This document shows, piece by piece, positions 24,395 to 33,037 of a stretch of DNA of 64,000 bases. The position numbers were made by a program, and so were the translations under genes. The notes under the pieces are model-generated. The model was not told the DNA's origin and did not search any database. It worked only from the letters and a program-made list of their open reading frames with translations. Each line of letters opens with the position of its first letter. The stretch's first letter is position 1. Source of the DNA: Streptomyces canus (GTDB lineage: Bacteria; Actinomycetota; Actinomycetes; Streptomycetales; Streptomycetaceae); contig NZ_KQ948666.1 of assembly GCF_001514145.1 (NCBI RefSeq), positions 204,466 to 268,465 of the forward strand, read 5' to 3'.

Positions 24395-25096
24395 ATGCAG
24401 GACACGATCAACAGGGACGCCCGTCTCACCCTGGACCTGGCCCTCACCATCCGGCACGACGGACACGACGGCGTCGGCGACGACCTGGCCGACCCCGTGG
24501 GTCTCACCGCCTGGGTCCGGGAGCATGCCGAGACGTTGCCGGACGCCTCGCACTTCGTCGCCGACGAGGGGACCCTCGCGGCGGTCCGTGACCTGCGGGC
24601 CGCCGTCCGAGCCCTCTTCGCCCGCGCCGTGCGTCCCGGTGAGCCCAGCCCCGCCGACGCGGCACGCCTGCTGCCCGTCCCCGAGGCCGTCGCCCGCCTC
24701 AACGCGGCCGCCGCCCGCACCCCGACCGTCCCCGTGCTGCACTGGACCGACGAGGCCGAACCCGTCGCACACCGGCAGCCGGTGCCGCCGGGGACCGACC
24801 TCACGGCCGTACTCGCGCAGGCCGCGATCGCCTTTCTCGCCGGAGCCGACCGGCGGCGGCTGCGCGCTTGCCATGCCCCGCGCTGCGTGCGCTACTTCCT
24901 GAAGGATCATCCGCGGCAGGAGTGGTGCAAGCCCTCCTGCGGCAACCGGGCGCGGGTGGCCCGTCACCATGAGCGTCACCGGGAGCAGGGGAGGGGCCGT
25001 GACGTCGAAGGCGGCCAGACGGCGGTTCAAGAGGGCCGAACGCCTGCGGACGTTCCGGCGGACGCAGCGGAAGCAGCGGAGAGAACAGTGGGTTGA
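24395..25096 (+). CDS. CGNR zinc-finger (ABATE domain) protein
   Basis: About 233 residues. The N-terminal part resembles the stress-linked ABATE region (LTLDLALTIR), and the C-terminal zinc finger is ACHAPRC..WCKPSCGNRARVARHH, giving the CxxxxC and C..CGNR signature, probably DNA-binding. The start is uncertain: ATG 24395 has no ribosome site, but a -10-like TATCAT lies 8 bases upstream (24382-24387), which fits a leaderless mRNA; ATG 24365 or GTG 24359 are alternatives, the latter adding a TTA codon. The ORF end overlaps the next gene by about 98 bases; the zinc finger ends well before the overlap, so the tail is likely unstructured. Confidence 0.75.
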   Translation: MQDTINRDARLTLDLALTIRHDGHDGVGDDLADPVGLTAWVREHAETLPDASHFVADEGTLAAVRDLRAAVRALFARAVRPGEPSPADAARLLPVPEAVARLNAAAARTPTVPVLHWTDEAEPVAHRQPVPPGTDLTAVLAQAAIAFLAGADRRRLRACHAPRCVRYFLKDHPRQEWCKPSCGNRARVARHHERHREQGRGRDVEGGQTAVQEGRTPADVPADAAEAAERTVG

Positions 25097-25601
25097 GCGG
25101 CTCCGTACAGCCCTCGCCGCTCTGGTCGGCCTCGTGTTCGGCGTGGTGCTGACCGGCTACTGCGGGCTGATGCTCGCGGGTGCCGTCGGACTGTCCGGGA
25201 CCTCGGGGCGACTGCACGTCGACTCATGCGCGGTGGTGCGGACGAACAACAAGCCGACCACCGAATGCCATGGCCAACTGCTGTCGGCCGGCGGTCGGTT
25301 GATCGACACCGATGCGGTCATCGACGCCGACGCCCGCATCGGTTCCACGATCGCGGTACGCGACCAGCCACTGACCGGGCTCGAAACGCTCGGTTTCAGG
25401 GCGATCTCCGGCTGGGCGACCCTGACGGTGACGGGGCTCTTCGTCCTCGCCTTCGGAATCGTCTCGGCGCTCACCCTGTGCGGCTGGGACGCCGCCGCGA
25501 CAGCCGGGTCGCGCTACATCGCCGCGCTGGCCGCGGCCGTCGGCGCCGGGGGGCTGATCTACCTCCTCGCCGTGCTGTACGAACACCTCTTCCAGGCGTG
25601 A
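24999..25601 (+). CDS. Membrane protein of unknown function
   Basis: A 200-residue protein not recognised from any named family. It starts with a very basic segment (KAARRRFKRAERLRTFRR) likely to sit in the cytoplasm, then a helix at about residues 38-62, an extracytoplasmic segment of about 70 residues with two Cys (HVDSC and TECHG, possibly a disulfide), then two helices (about 135-158 and 167-190). The GTG 24999 start is preferred because of the GGGGAGGGG site just upstream; ATG 24969 is an in-frame alternative. It overlaps the CGNR gene, suggesting co-transcription. Confidence 0.65.
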   Translation: MTSKAARRRFKRAERLRTFRRTQRKQRREQWVERLRTALAALVGLVFGVVLTGYCGLMLAGAVGLSGTSGRLHVDSCAVVRTNNKPTTECHGQLLSAGGRLIDTDAVIDADARIGSTIAVRDQPLTGLETLGFRAISGWATLTVTGLFVLAFGIVSALTLCGWDAAATAGSRYIAALAAAVGAGGLIYLLAVLYEHLFQA

Positions 25602-25718
25602 CCCGGGTGGGTGGACAGGGGCCCGCCCGGCACCCCGCAGGCGTACGCTGAGGTGCCTGTAGGTCACGGTGTGCGCTCGCTCCCCGCGCGGGTGTGCCGT
25701 CGTGACGGGGGGTGCGCC

Positions 25719-28601
25719 ATGGTGCAGCGCAGTGTGCGGAGCAGAAGGACTCTCCTGGAGCGGGAGAGCGAACTCGCCGCGGTCGACGAGGCGTTGGGTG
25801 AGCTCACCGGGTTGCGTACGGACGGTGCCGAACCGCGCGGGCGCTCCCGTGGAGCCGTGCTCGCCGTCGCCGGCCGGGCCGGCATCGGCAAGACGACCCT
25901 GCTCACCGAGGTCCGCCGGCGTGCCGCCGCCCGGGGCTGCACCGTGCTGGCCGCCCGCGGCGGCGACCAGGAGCAGCGGGTCGCCTTCCATGTCGCCCGG
26001 CAATTGCTGCAGCCGCAGTTCGCCGGTGCGGGCGAAGCCGATCTCCGTGCCCAGCTGGGCAGTTGGTTCGACATCGTCGGCCCCGCACTCGGCCTGTGCG
26101 CCCCGACCGACGGGGCGCCGCCCGACCCGCAGGGCCTGCGGGACGGACTCGACTGGGTGCTCACCCATCTCGCCGTCCTGCGCGCCCCGATGGTGCTGGT
26201 GCTCGACGACGCCCACTGGGCCGACCCCGAATCGCTGGGCTGGCTGGCCGCGTTCGCACCTCGTGCCGAGGAACTCCCGCTGCTGGTCATCGTCGCCTAC
26301 CGGCCCGACGAACTGCCCGACCACGCCGAGTCGTTGAGGGCACTGCCCGGCCGGGCCGGCGGACGCCCGCTCGACCTGGAACCGCTGAGCGCCGTCGCCG
26401 TCGCCCGTCTCGTGCGGGAGACGCTCGGTGCGCACGCCGACGACGCGTTCTGCCGGGAATGCTGGGCCGTCACCGCGGGCAACCCCTTCGAGACGGTCGA
26501 GCTGACCGCCAAGGTGCACGACCGCGGCGTCACCCCCACCGAGGACGCGGCGCACCTCCTGCGTGATCTCGCAGCCGCGGTGAAGGGCAGCGGCCTGGTC
26601 GCCCGCCTCGAACGCCTCGGCGCCTCGACCGTTCGCTTCGCCTGGGCCTGCGCGGTCCTCGGCACCGAGATCCATCCCCAGCTCGCCGCCGCCGTCGCCG
26701 GACTCGGCCACGAGGAGGCCGCCGACGCGGCCGACGCCCTGCGCGGGGCCCGCATCCTCACCGGGGGCGAATCCCTGGAGTTCGTCCACCCGCTCATCGC
26801 CACCGCCGTCTACCGGGCCATCCCGGCCGGATTCCGCGTCGCCCTGCACGGCCAGGCCGCCTGGTGCGTGGTCGACGACGGACGGGGCCCGGCCGCTGCC
26901 GCCCGCCATCTCCTGGAGACGCATCCCGACGGCGACCCCTGGGTCGTCCAGCAACTGCGCGCCGCCGCGGCCGAGACCCTGCGCTCCGGCGCCCCCGACA
27001 CCGCCCGCAGCTGTCTCGCCCGCGCCCTGCGCGAACCTCCGCCCTTCGAGGACCGGGCCGCCGTCCTGTACGAACTGGGCAGCGCCTCCCTGCTCACCGA
27101 ACCTGCCACCACGGTCAACCATCTGCGCGCCGCCCTCGAAGAGCCCATCGCCGACTCCGCTCTGCGGCACCGCATCGTCTACCGGCTCTCCCAGGTCCTC
27201 GCCCACAGCGACCGCCTCGCCGAGGCCTCCGACACCCTCGCCCGGGAGATCAAGGTCACCGGCGACGCCCGCGTCAGGCTGCGCATGGTCGCCGAACAGT
27301 TCATGTGGGACGCCTTCCGCGCCGACGAACCCGACCACCCCTCCCGCTCCCGCCGCATGGCGAGGCTCGCGGACCGTCTCACCGGCCGCGACCTCACCGA
27401 GCGGTACATCATCGGCCTGCGCACCTGGGACGCCGTCCTGCGCGGCGAACCCGCACACATCGCCCTTCGCCACGCCGAGCGCGCCCTCGCGGGCGGACTG
27501 GGCTGGGCCGATCCCGACCGCGGCTTCGAGGTGCCCGTCCTGGTCGCCCTCGCCTTCACCTACGCCGACCGCCCGGGCCGCACGGAGGAGCTCTTCGCCG
27601 CCGGGATCGCCGACTTCGAACGGCAGGGCTGGCGCGGCGCCCACCTCTCCTTCGCCTACACCCTGCTCGCCTACGTCCGTTTCCGCCGCGGCCGCCTGGC
27701 CGAGGCCGAGGACTTCGTCCGCGCCGGACTGCGCCTCGCCGAGCGCGTCGGGCCGGGCACCCCGGCCCAGTGGTACGCCGTGGGCATCCTCATCGAGGTC
27801 CTGCTCGCCCGTGGCCGGGTCCACGAGGCCGCGCAGACCGCCGAGGACTACTCCTTCGGCTCCCCCTTCCCCGCCGTGGTGGTCTTCCCCGACGCCCAGA
27901 CCGTGTACGGCGAGCTGCTGCTGGCGCGCGGCCTCACGAAGGACGCGGCCGCCGAGCTGGCCGCCGCCGGCCGCCGCCTGGAACCGCGCGGCATGCGCAA
28001 CCCCGCGTGGTGCCCCTGGCAGCTCCACCTGGCCCGCGCCGAGAGCCACGACGCCCCGGAGCAGGCGGTCACGACGGCCCTCGAAGCAGTAGCGCGAGCC
28101 CGCCAGTTCGGGGCCCCGTCGGCGGTGGGCCAGGCACTCCGGCTGGCTGCCGAGGTCTCACCGGGCTCGGCCCGAGTCAAGCTCCTGGAGGAGTCGGTCG
28201 CCCACCTGGAACGTTCCCCGGCCGCGTACGAGCTCGCCTGCGCGCTGGTGGCGCTGGGCACGGAACTCCGTCGCACGGGTCGCGCGCGCGAGGCGGCCGA
28301 AAACCTCTACCGAGGCCTCGACACAGCCGTCCAGTGCGGCGCCGACGGTCTGATCGAGACCGCCCGCGACGAGCTGACCGCCGCGGGCCTGCGTCCCCGC
28401 CGCCTGCACAGCACGGAGACGGACACGCTGACGGCACGCGAACGTACGGTGGCGAACCTGGCGGCGCAGGGGCACACCGAGGAGGAGATCGCGAAGGAGC
28501 TGAACGCCGATGAGCAGACGGCGACACGGTTGCTGTCTGCCGTCTGTCGCAAGCTGGGAACGGACAGTACCGGCCTGCGAACGGTGAGTGGTCCCCTGTA
28601 G
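25719..28601 (+). CDS. Large AAA ATPase / LuxR-like regulator (LAL-type), degenerate HTH
   Basis: A 960-residue protein built like MalT/LAL regulators. Residues 45-230 form the P-loop ATPase with Walker A AGRAGIGKTT (51-60) and Walker B LVLDDAHWAD (about 166-175); a long TPR-like helical region follows; the last 55 residues resemble a LuxR HTH: LTARERTVANLAAQGHTEEEIA then KELNADEQTATRLLSAVCRKL. The recognition helix departs from the usual T-V-K-x-H pattern (T-A-T-R-L), so DNA binding may be altered or lost. The start at ATG 25719 is chosen over an upstream ATG/GTG at 25611 because the extension has no homology-like text. Usually a pathway activator of secondary metabolism; no biosynthetic cluster is adjacent. 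Confidence 0.85.
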   Translation: MVQRSVRSRRTLLERESELAAVDEALGELTGLRTDGAEPRGRSRGAVLAVAGRAGIGKTTLLTEVRRRAAARGCTVLAARGGDQEQRVAFHVARQLLQPQFAGAGEADLRAQLGSWFDIVGPALGLCAPTDGAPPDPQGLRDGLDWVLTHLAVLRAPMVLVLDDAHWADPESLGWLAAFAPRAEELPLLVIVAYRPDELPDHAESLRALPGRAGGRPLDLEPLSAVAVARLVRETLGAHADDAFCRECWAVTAGNPFETVELTAKVHDRGVTPTEDAAHLLRDLAAAVKGSGLVARLERLGASTVRFAWACAVLGTEIHPQLAAAVAGLGHEEAADAADALRGARILTGGESLEFVHPLIATAVYRAIPAGFRVALHGQAAWCVVDDGRGPAAAARHLLETHPDGDPWVVQQLRAAAAETLRSGAPDTARSCLARALREPPPFEDRAAVLYELGSASLLTEPATTVNHLRAALEEPIADSALRHRIVYRLSQVLAHSDRLAEASDTLAREIKVTGDARVRLRMVAEQFMWDAFRADEPDHPSRSRRMARLADRLTGRDLTERYIIGLRTWDAVLRGEPAHIALRHAERALAGGLGWADPDRGFEVPVLVALAFTYADRPGRTEELFAAGIADFERQGWRGAHLSFAYTLLAYVRFRRGRLAEAEDFVRAGLRLAERVGPGTPAQWYAVGILIEVLLARGRVHEAAQTAEDYSFGSPFPAVVVFPDAQTVYGELLLARGLTKDAAAELAAAGRRLEPRGMRNPAWCPWQLHLARAESHDAPEQAVTTALEAVARARQFGAPSAVGQALRLAAEVSPGSARVKLLEESVAHLERSPAAYELACALVALGTELRRTGRAREAAENLYRGLDTAVQCGADGLIETARDELTAAGLRPRRLHSTETDTLTARERTVANLAAQGHTEEEIAKELNADEQTATRLLSAVCRKLGTDSTGLRTVSGPL

Positions 28602-28678
28602 GAGTGCGGGCAACCGCGCGACCGGCCCCCGCACACCTGCACCCGCACGACCACGTGACTGCCCATTACCATTGGCGC

Positions 28679-29176
28679 ATGTCGTTTCTCCGCCGCCGTA
28701 GTGCCACCCCCGCCGGTCCAGACTTCGATGTCCTGGCCATGGACCCGGGCGACTGGCCCGGCAACCTCGGCGCGGGGCTCCTGCCCGCCCCCGACGGCAG
28801 TTGCCAGGGCGTCTTCCTGCGCTACGACCTCTTCGGCGGCCGCGGCCCCGCGATGATCATCGGCAACCTCCCCGAGGGCTCCCCGGCCCGCGAGGTCCCC
28901 GACGGCCAGGTCCCCTTCGAGGTGGCGCAGCTGCTGATCGCGCTGGAGAACGACGAGGAGGTGACCGTCACCGACACCGAGGAGATGCCGGTGATGCAGG
29001 GCGACAACCTCCTGATCGTGCGCCGCCTCAAGCTCTCCGAGAGCCGTATCTCCTGCGTCCAGTTCGACCGCAGCGACAACGTCCTGGTGACCATCGCCGC
29101 CTGGGACCGACCGATCACGGACGACCTGTACGCCCTCCTCAAGCCCTTGCCGGCGGAGCTCTTCCAGCAGGGCTGA
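28679..29176 (+). CDS. Conserved hypothetical protein
   Basis: A 165-residue soluble, acidic protein (MSFLRRR at the N-terminus, then PDFDVLAMDPGDWPGNLGAG). I do not recognise a named domain. Codon usage is typical of the window and the sequence looks like a single alpha/beta domain with DRSDNVLVTIAAWDRPI near the end. No signal peptide or membrane helix. ATG 28679 lacks a good ribosome site, and a TACCAT hexamer 9 bases upstream would permit a leaderless transcript. It ends before a strong bidirectional terminator. Confidence 0.75.
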   Translation: MSFLRRRSATPAGPDFDVLAMDPGDWPGNLGAGLLPAPDGSCQGVFLRYDLFGGRGPAMIIGNLPEGSPAREVPDGQVPFEVAQLLIALENDEEVTVTDTEEMPVMQGDNLLIVRRLKLSESRISCVQFDRSDNVLVTIAAWDRPITDDLYALLKPLPAELFQQG

Positions 29177-29375
29177 CCGTTTGGCCACGCCCCTCGCCGA
29201 CAGCACGCCGTGGACCCCGGAAGGCCAGGTCCCCGGCCCGCGGCCTTCCGGAGCCGCCCGTCGGCACGGCGGTCGTACGGCCCGCCGCTCTCGGCGGCCT
29301 GGCCGTCGAACACACCCCGACCGCACGGCTGTTGGGCGAGACCGGAACAGGCCGAGACCGCCCGCCGCAGGTGAA

Positions 29376-29422
29376 CGGCAGGTGGCGGCCCCACCCCAGA
29401 GGAGGGGAGCCGCCACCTGCCG
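29376..29422. terminator. Strong bidirectional hairpin terminator
   Basis: CGGCAGGTGGCGGC (29376-29389) pairs perfectly with GCCGCCACCTGCCG (29409-29422), 14 bp, around a 19-base loop that can itself form a CCCC/GGGG stem. It separates the convergent 28679 gene and the amidase gene. Confidence 0.8.
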
Positions 29423-29430
29423 AACATGTC

Positions 29431-31389
29431 CTACCGGCGCCGGCCTGAGGGCTTCACATCGACGTCGGCCGCTCGCACGAACTCCACCCGGTGGCCGTAC
29501 TGGATCTCGTAGTACAGGTCCTGGCCCACCACGACCTTGTGCGAGTCCGTCGTGAAGGTGACCGCGTAGTAGTACTCGCCGGGCACCTTGTCACCGACCA
29601 CGTACGTCTGGCCCTTGAGCACCTTGTACGGCAGCGGCGACACCGCCTGGGCGGGGACGCCCGTCGGATAGGCGGAGGCCTCGGGGTAGGCGCGGCCGTA
29701 CACCGGGACGCTGTCGAGGCCCTCCTTGGGGGTCACGACGAGACCGGAGGCACTCACCGCGGTCGGCTCGCTCCTGGGGTTCTTGAACCAGGCCTTCTGG
29801 CCCAGGTACCAGATCGCCGTCCAGTCGCCGTCCCGGTCCGCGACCGCGTACTGCTGGCCGGTGGACACCCGCGACGAGAGGTCGTTCACGTCGGTCGTCG
29901 GAGCCCTGCCGCCCATGCCGATGTCCGTGACGAGAGCGGAGTTCTCGTCGGGGGCCGAGTAGAGCCGTACCTCGCTCGAACCGTGGGACGCGCAGGGCTC
30001 GCCCTTGGCGACGCAGCCCGTGTACTGCGGCTGGTTGGTCGCGTAGTCGGGCCGGATGGTCACCAGGCCGCCCCGCTTGGTGGAGGTCGCCTTGAACGGG
30101 TGACCCAGCAGCTCGAAGTAGTGCCGCCAGTCCCAGTACGGGCCGGGATCCGTGTGCATGCCCGAGACGGTCGAGGTCGTCGGGCCGGGCACGTTGTCGT
30201 GGCCGAGGATGTGCTGCCGGTCCAGCGGGATGCCGTACTTCGCGGAGAGGTATTTCACCAGCCGCGCCGAGGACCGGTACATCGCCTCCGTGTACCAGGC
30301 GTCCGGATTCGCCAGGAAGCCCTCGTGCTCCAGACCGATCGACTTCGCGTTGATGTACCAGTTGCCCGCGTGCCAGGCCACGTCCTTCGCCTTCACATGC
30401 TGGGCGATGTGACCGTCGGTCGAGCGCAGGGTGTAGTTCCACGACACGTAGGTCGGGTCCTGCACCAGGTTGAGGACACCATCCCAGGTGCCCTCCGTGT
30501 CGTGGATGACGATGTACTTGATGCTCTGCGAGGCCGGCCGGTTCCCCAGGTCGTGGTTGCCGTAGTCGTTGTCCCCGAACTCCTCGTAAGGTGCCGGGAT
30601 CCACTCGCAGGACACCGTCTTCGGGCACTCCGTGTTGCCGCTGCCGAGCGTGCGCAGGCCCGTCCGGTCGAGTTGCGCGGTGTCGGGGGCGAGCGTCGGC
30701 CGTCCGGCCAGGGTGATCCGCTGGCCGGCGTCCGTGGTGCGCTCCTCGCCGGTGCGCAGCACGTCGAAAACGTCGTTCGCGTACGCCGCCGCAGTCGCGC
30801 TGTCGTCCGCGCCGGAGAAGCGGGCCACCGCGCCGTACCAGTCCGCCGGGTCCTGGCTCAGCGGCTCGCCCAGGTCCTTCTGGGCGGCGGCCAGCAACGC
30901 GGCACCCCCGGCGATGTTCGCCGCGGGGTCGGTGCGCAGGTCACCGGCGCTCAGGCCGCTCAGCTCGGCCGCCTTCGGCAAGGTCTCCAGCCGGGCCGGG
31001 AGCTCGGTGGGCGTCGCTGCCTTCGTCCGGGGGAGCAGCGCCGGGCGGGCGCTGTCGCCGCGGGCGTCCTCCGTGCCCTCGCTGTGGTGCGGTTCCGAGG
31101 CGAGTGCGGTGCGGGCGTCGGTGAGGTGCATCGGGCCGTAGCCGCCGGTCACACTCGGCGCTCCGGCGTGGTCGTCCCAGCGGGACTGGAGATAGGAGAC
31201 GCCCAGGAGGACGCTCTGTGGGACGTGGTACTCGGCGGCGGCCGAGACGAAGGCCTGCTGGAGGCCGGCCGAGGAGTCTTCGGCCTGCGAAGGGGCCGCG
31301 CCGAGCAGGGGCAGCAGCAGGGCGGTGCCGGCCAGCGTGCCGACCACCCTCCGGGTGGCTCTGTTGGGGTCGGTCGTGGGTCCTCGCAA
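29431..31389 (-). CDS. Secreted N-acetylmuramoyl-L-alanine amidase
   Basis: A 652-residue exported peptidoglycan hydrolase. Signal peptide at residues 1-36 (RRVV, hydrophobic core, PSQA cleavage). Residues 40-215 resemble a lytic-transglycosylase/lysozyme-like helical region (PQSVLLGVSYLQSRWDDH, GGYGPMHLTD). The Amidase_2 domain (about 285-430) carries the zinc and catalytic residues: His296 in IVIHDTEG, Glu354 in IGLEHEG, His397 in ILGHDN and Asp414 in HTDPGP. A C-terminal SH3-like region (about 440-650) could bind the wall. It cuts the amide between MurNAc and the stem peptide, acting in wall turnover. A -35/-10 pair lies at 31446-31474. It ends 9 bases after a strong terminator. Confidence 0.92.
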   Translation of the reverse strand: MRGPTTDPNRATRRVVGTLAGTALLLPLLGAAPSQAEDSSAGLQQAFVSAAAEYHVPQSVLLGVSYLQSRWDDHAGAPSVTGGYGPMHLTDARTALASEPHHSEGTEDARGDSARPALLPRTKAATPTELPARLETLPKAAELSGLSAGDLRTDPAANIAGGAALLAAAQKDLGEPLSQDPADWYGAVARFSGADDSATAAAYANDVFDVLRTGEERTTDAGQRITLAGRPTLAPDTAQLDRTGLRTLGSGNTECPKTVSCEWIPAPYEEFGDNDYGNHDLGNRPASQSIKYIVIHDTEGTWDGVLNLVQDPTYVSWNYTLRSTDGHIAQHVKAKDVAWHAGNWYINAKSIGLEHEGFLANPDAWYTEAMYRSSARLVKYLSAKYGIPLDRQHILGHDNVPGPTTSTVSGMHTDPGPYWDWRHYFELLGHPFKATSTKRGGLVTIRPDYATNQPQYTGCVAKGEPCASHGSSEVRLYSAPDENSALVTDIGMGGRAPTTDVNDLSSRVSTGQQYAVADRDGDWTAIWYLGQKAWFKNPRSEPTAVSASGLVVTPKEGLDSVPVYGRAYPEASAYPTGVPAQAVSPLPYKVLKGQTYVVGDKVPGEYYYAVTFTTDSHKVVVGQDLYYEIQYGHRVEFVRAADVDVKPSGRRR

Positions 31390-31445
31390 TGCAGCCTCCT
31401 GGGACGGTCGGGCGCGATGAGCCGTGCGGGGCCGGGCGTGCGTCA

Positions 31446-31474
31446 GTGGTACCGGCTTGCCGACGATCCGTCAA
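31446..31474 (-). promoter_or_regulatory. Housekeeping-type promoter for the amidase gene
   Basis: On the minus strand, TTGACG (31474-31469) and TACCAC (31451-31446) are separated by exactly 17 bases, 57 bases upstream of the amidase ATG. This matches the HrdB-type -35 well and the -10 loosely. Confidence 0.4.
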
Positions 31475-31597
31475 TCATGCCCAGGGGCAGACGATTTCCC
31501 ATGTCAATGAGGGGTGCGGGAGTTTCGTGGCGGATGCATCCAGGCCTGCGGGGCGTCAGTGGCGTACACCAATGTCCCCTGGCGAGAAGCCGCACAT

Positions 31598-31649
31598 ACG
31601 ACGGTCCGCGGTGCGCCCACGTCCTGCAGGGCGCACCGCGGACCGTCGT
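31598..31649. terminator. Perfect 21-bp hairpin terminator
   Basis: ACGACGGTCCGCGGTGCGCC plus one more C (31598-31618) is mirrored perfectly at 31629-31649 across a 10-base loop. It lies just past the stop codon of the phosphotransferase gene (minus strand) and upstream of the amidase promoter, insulating the two. Confidence 0.85.
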
Positions 31650-31654
31650 CCCCG

Positions 31655-32794
31655 TCAGCGAGTGCCGACCGCCGCGCGCACGGCCCGACGGGCCAGCTGG
31701 CAGTCGTCGTGCAGCCGCCTCAGCAGCAGCCGCTGTTCCTCGCCGGACGGCGCAGCACCCGGCTGGGCCATGCCCGGTGCCGCCGGGGTCGAGTCGTGCA
31801 TCGAACGCTGCACGGCCGTCTCGTAGGTACGGATCTCACGGGTCAGTACGAGCATCAGGTTCACCAGGAAGGCGTCCCGCGAGGCGGGGCCCGCCGACTG
31901 GGCGATCTGGCTGATCTGACGGCGGGCCACCGGGGCGTCGCCGAGGACCGACCACAGCGTCGCCAGGTCGTAGCCCGGCAGATACCAGCCCGCGTGCTCC
32001 CAGTCCACCAGCACTGGACCGGCCGGTGAGAGCAGGATGTTCGAGAGCAGCGCGTCGCCGTGGCAGAACTGGCCCATGCCCTGTCGGCCCGCCGAGTGGG
32101 CGATGCCGTGCAGCAGCTTCTGCAGGTCGCCCATGTCCCGGTCGGTCAGCAGCCCCAGCTCGTGGTAGCGGGAGATGCGGGCCGCGTAGTCGAGCGGGGC
32201 GTCGAAGGTGCCCGCGGGCGGGCGCCAGGCGTTGAGCCGGCACACCGCGCCGAGGGCCGCCCTGATGTCCGCGCGCGGCGGGGCCTCCGCCGGATGCCGG
32301 TGCAGAGCCGCCACCCGGCCGGGCATCCGCTCGATGACCAGGGTGCAGTTGTCCGGGTCCGCCGCGATCAGCCGCGGGACGCGCACCGGGGGCCGGTGCC
32401 GGACGAACGAACGGTATGCGGCTATTTCGTGCCGGATCCGCTCGGCCCATACAGGGGAGTGGTCGAGTAAGCACTTGGCGACAGCCGTGCTGCGTCCCGT
32501 CGTACCGACCAGGAGCACGGAGCGTCCGCTGCGGCGCAGCACCTGCACCGGGGCGAATTCCGGGCAGATCCGGTGCACCGACGCGAGCGCCGTGCGCAGC
32601 TGGGCGCCCTGAGGGCCGGACAAGTCGATTCTCCCGCTGAGCGGTTGGGTGCCGAGCCCCGGAACGCGCCGCGTCCTGCCCGTACCCGGTACGGGGGCCG
32701 TCGGCCGCGCGGGGTCGAGGTAGGGGCCGCTGCCCGCCTGACGGAGATGCGGCGACCGGGGCGGGGCGGACACAGAGGACGATGCTGCGTACAT
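31655..32794 (-). CDS. Aminoglycoside phosphotransferase family protein
   Basis: A 379-residue APH/choline-kinase-fold protein. The catalytic loop FCHGDALLSNILL (about residues 243-255) has the Brenner Asp (HGD) and Asn, and the metal-binding Asp is in VDWEHAG (about 262-268). The N-terminal 60 residues are Pro/Ser-rich and low in complexity, so translation could begin later. Such proteins phosphorylate small molecules or lipids; no drug target can be assigned. It is divergent from the NsdA-like gene with 243 bp between the starts, and the two may be functionally linked. Confidence 0.82.
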   Translation of the reverse strand: MYAASSSVSAPPRSPHLRQAGSGPYLDPARPTAPVPGTGRTRRVPGLGTQPLSGRIDLSGPQGAQLRTALASVHRICPEFAPVQVLRRSGRSVLLVGTTGRSTAVAKCLLDHSPVWAERIRHEIAAYRSFVRHRPPVRVPRLIAADPDNCTLVIERMPGRVAALHRHPAEAPPRADIRAALGAVCRLNAWRPPAGTFDAPLDYAARISRYHELGLLTDRDMGDLQKLLHGIAHSAGRQGMGQFCHGDALLSNILLSPAGPVLVDWEHAGWYLPGYDLATLWSVLGDAPVARRQISQIAQSAGPASRDAFLVNLMLVLTREIRTYETAVQRSMHDSTPAAPGMAQPGAAPSGEEQRLLLRRLHDDCQLARRAVRAAVGTR

Positions 32795-32956
32795 GGGCGA
32801 GACAGATCCCTTCGTGTGCCTGCTGTGCCTGGAGAAGCAGTGCGCTGCCCGACCCGGAACACCGGGCGCACCCTGGGGAATGCCCCTGTGAGGTCCGGGT
32901 CGGGGTGGCGCGTTCCTACCTCACCGCAGATGCGCACTGGCACACCATCTGGCGCA

Positions 32957-32976
32957 CCCTGGCGAACCCTGGCGAA
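32957..32976 (+). repeat. Tandem 10-bp repeats upstream of the NsdA-like gene
   Basis: CCCTGGCGAA occurs twice head-to-tail (32957-32966, 32967-32976), and CCCTGGGGAA (one mismatch) occurs at 32871-32880; the first and second copies share the longer context GGCGCACCCTGG. They lie 60-170 bp upstream of the GTG start in the divergent promoter region and may bind a regulator. Confidence 0.45.
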
Positions 32977-33037
32977 TAGTCCCGGAGCAACTGACACGGG
33001 GCTACTGTCAACTCAGCCGAGAACCTGGGGGCTTGAT

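Noticed and set aside
25604..25631. CCGGGTGGG / CCCGCCCGG stem after the membrane-protein gene
   Set aside because: Only 8 of 9 pairs and a 10-base loop without a U-tract; too weak to list as terminator.
25224..28049. 941-codon minus-strand ORF
   Set aside because: Antisense to the LuxR-like ATPase gene, with low-complexity Gly/Val/Ala text.
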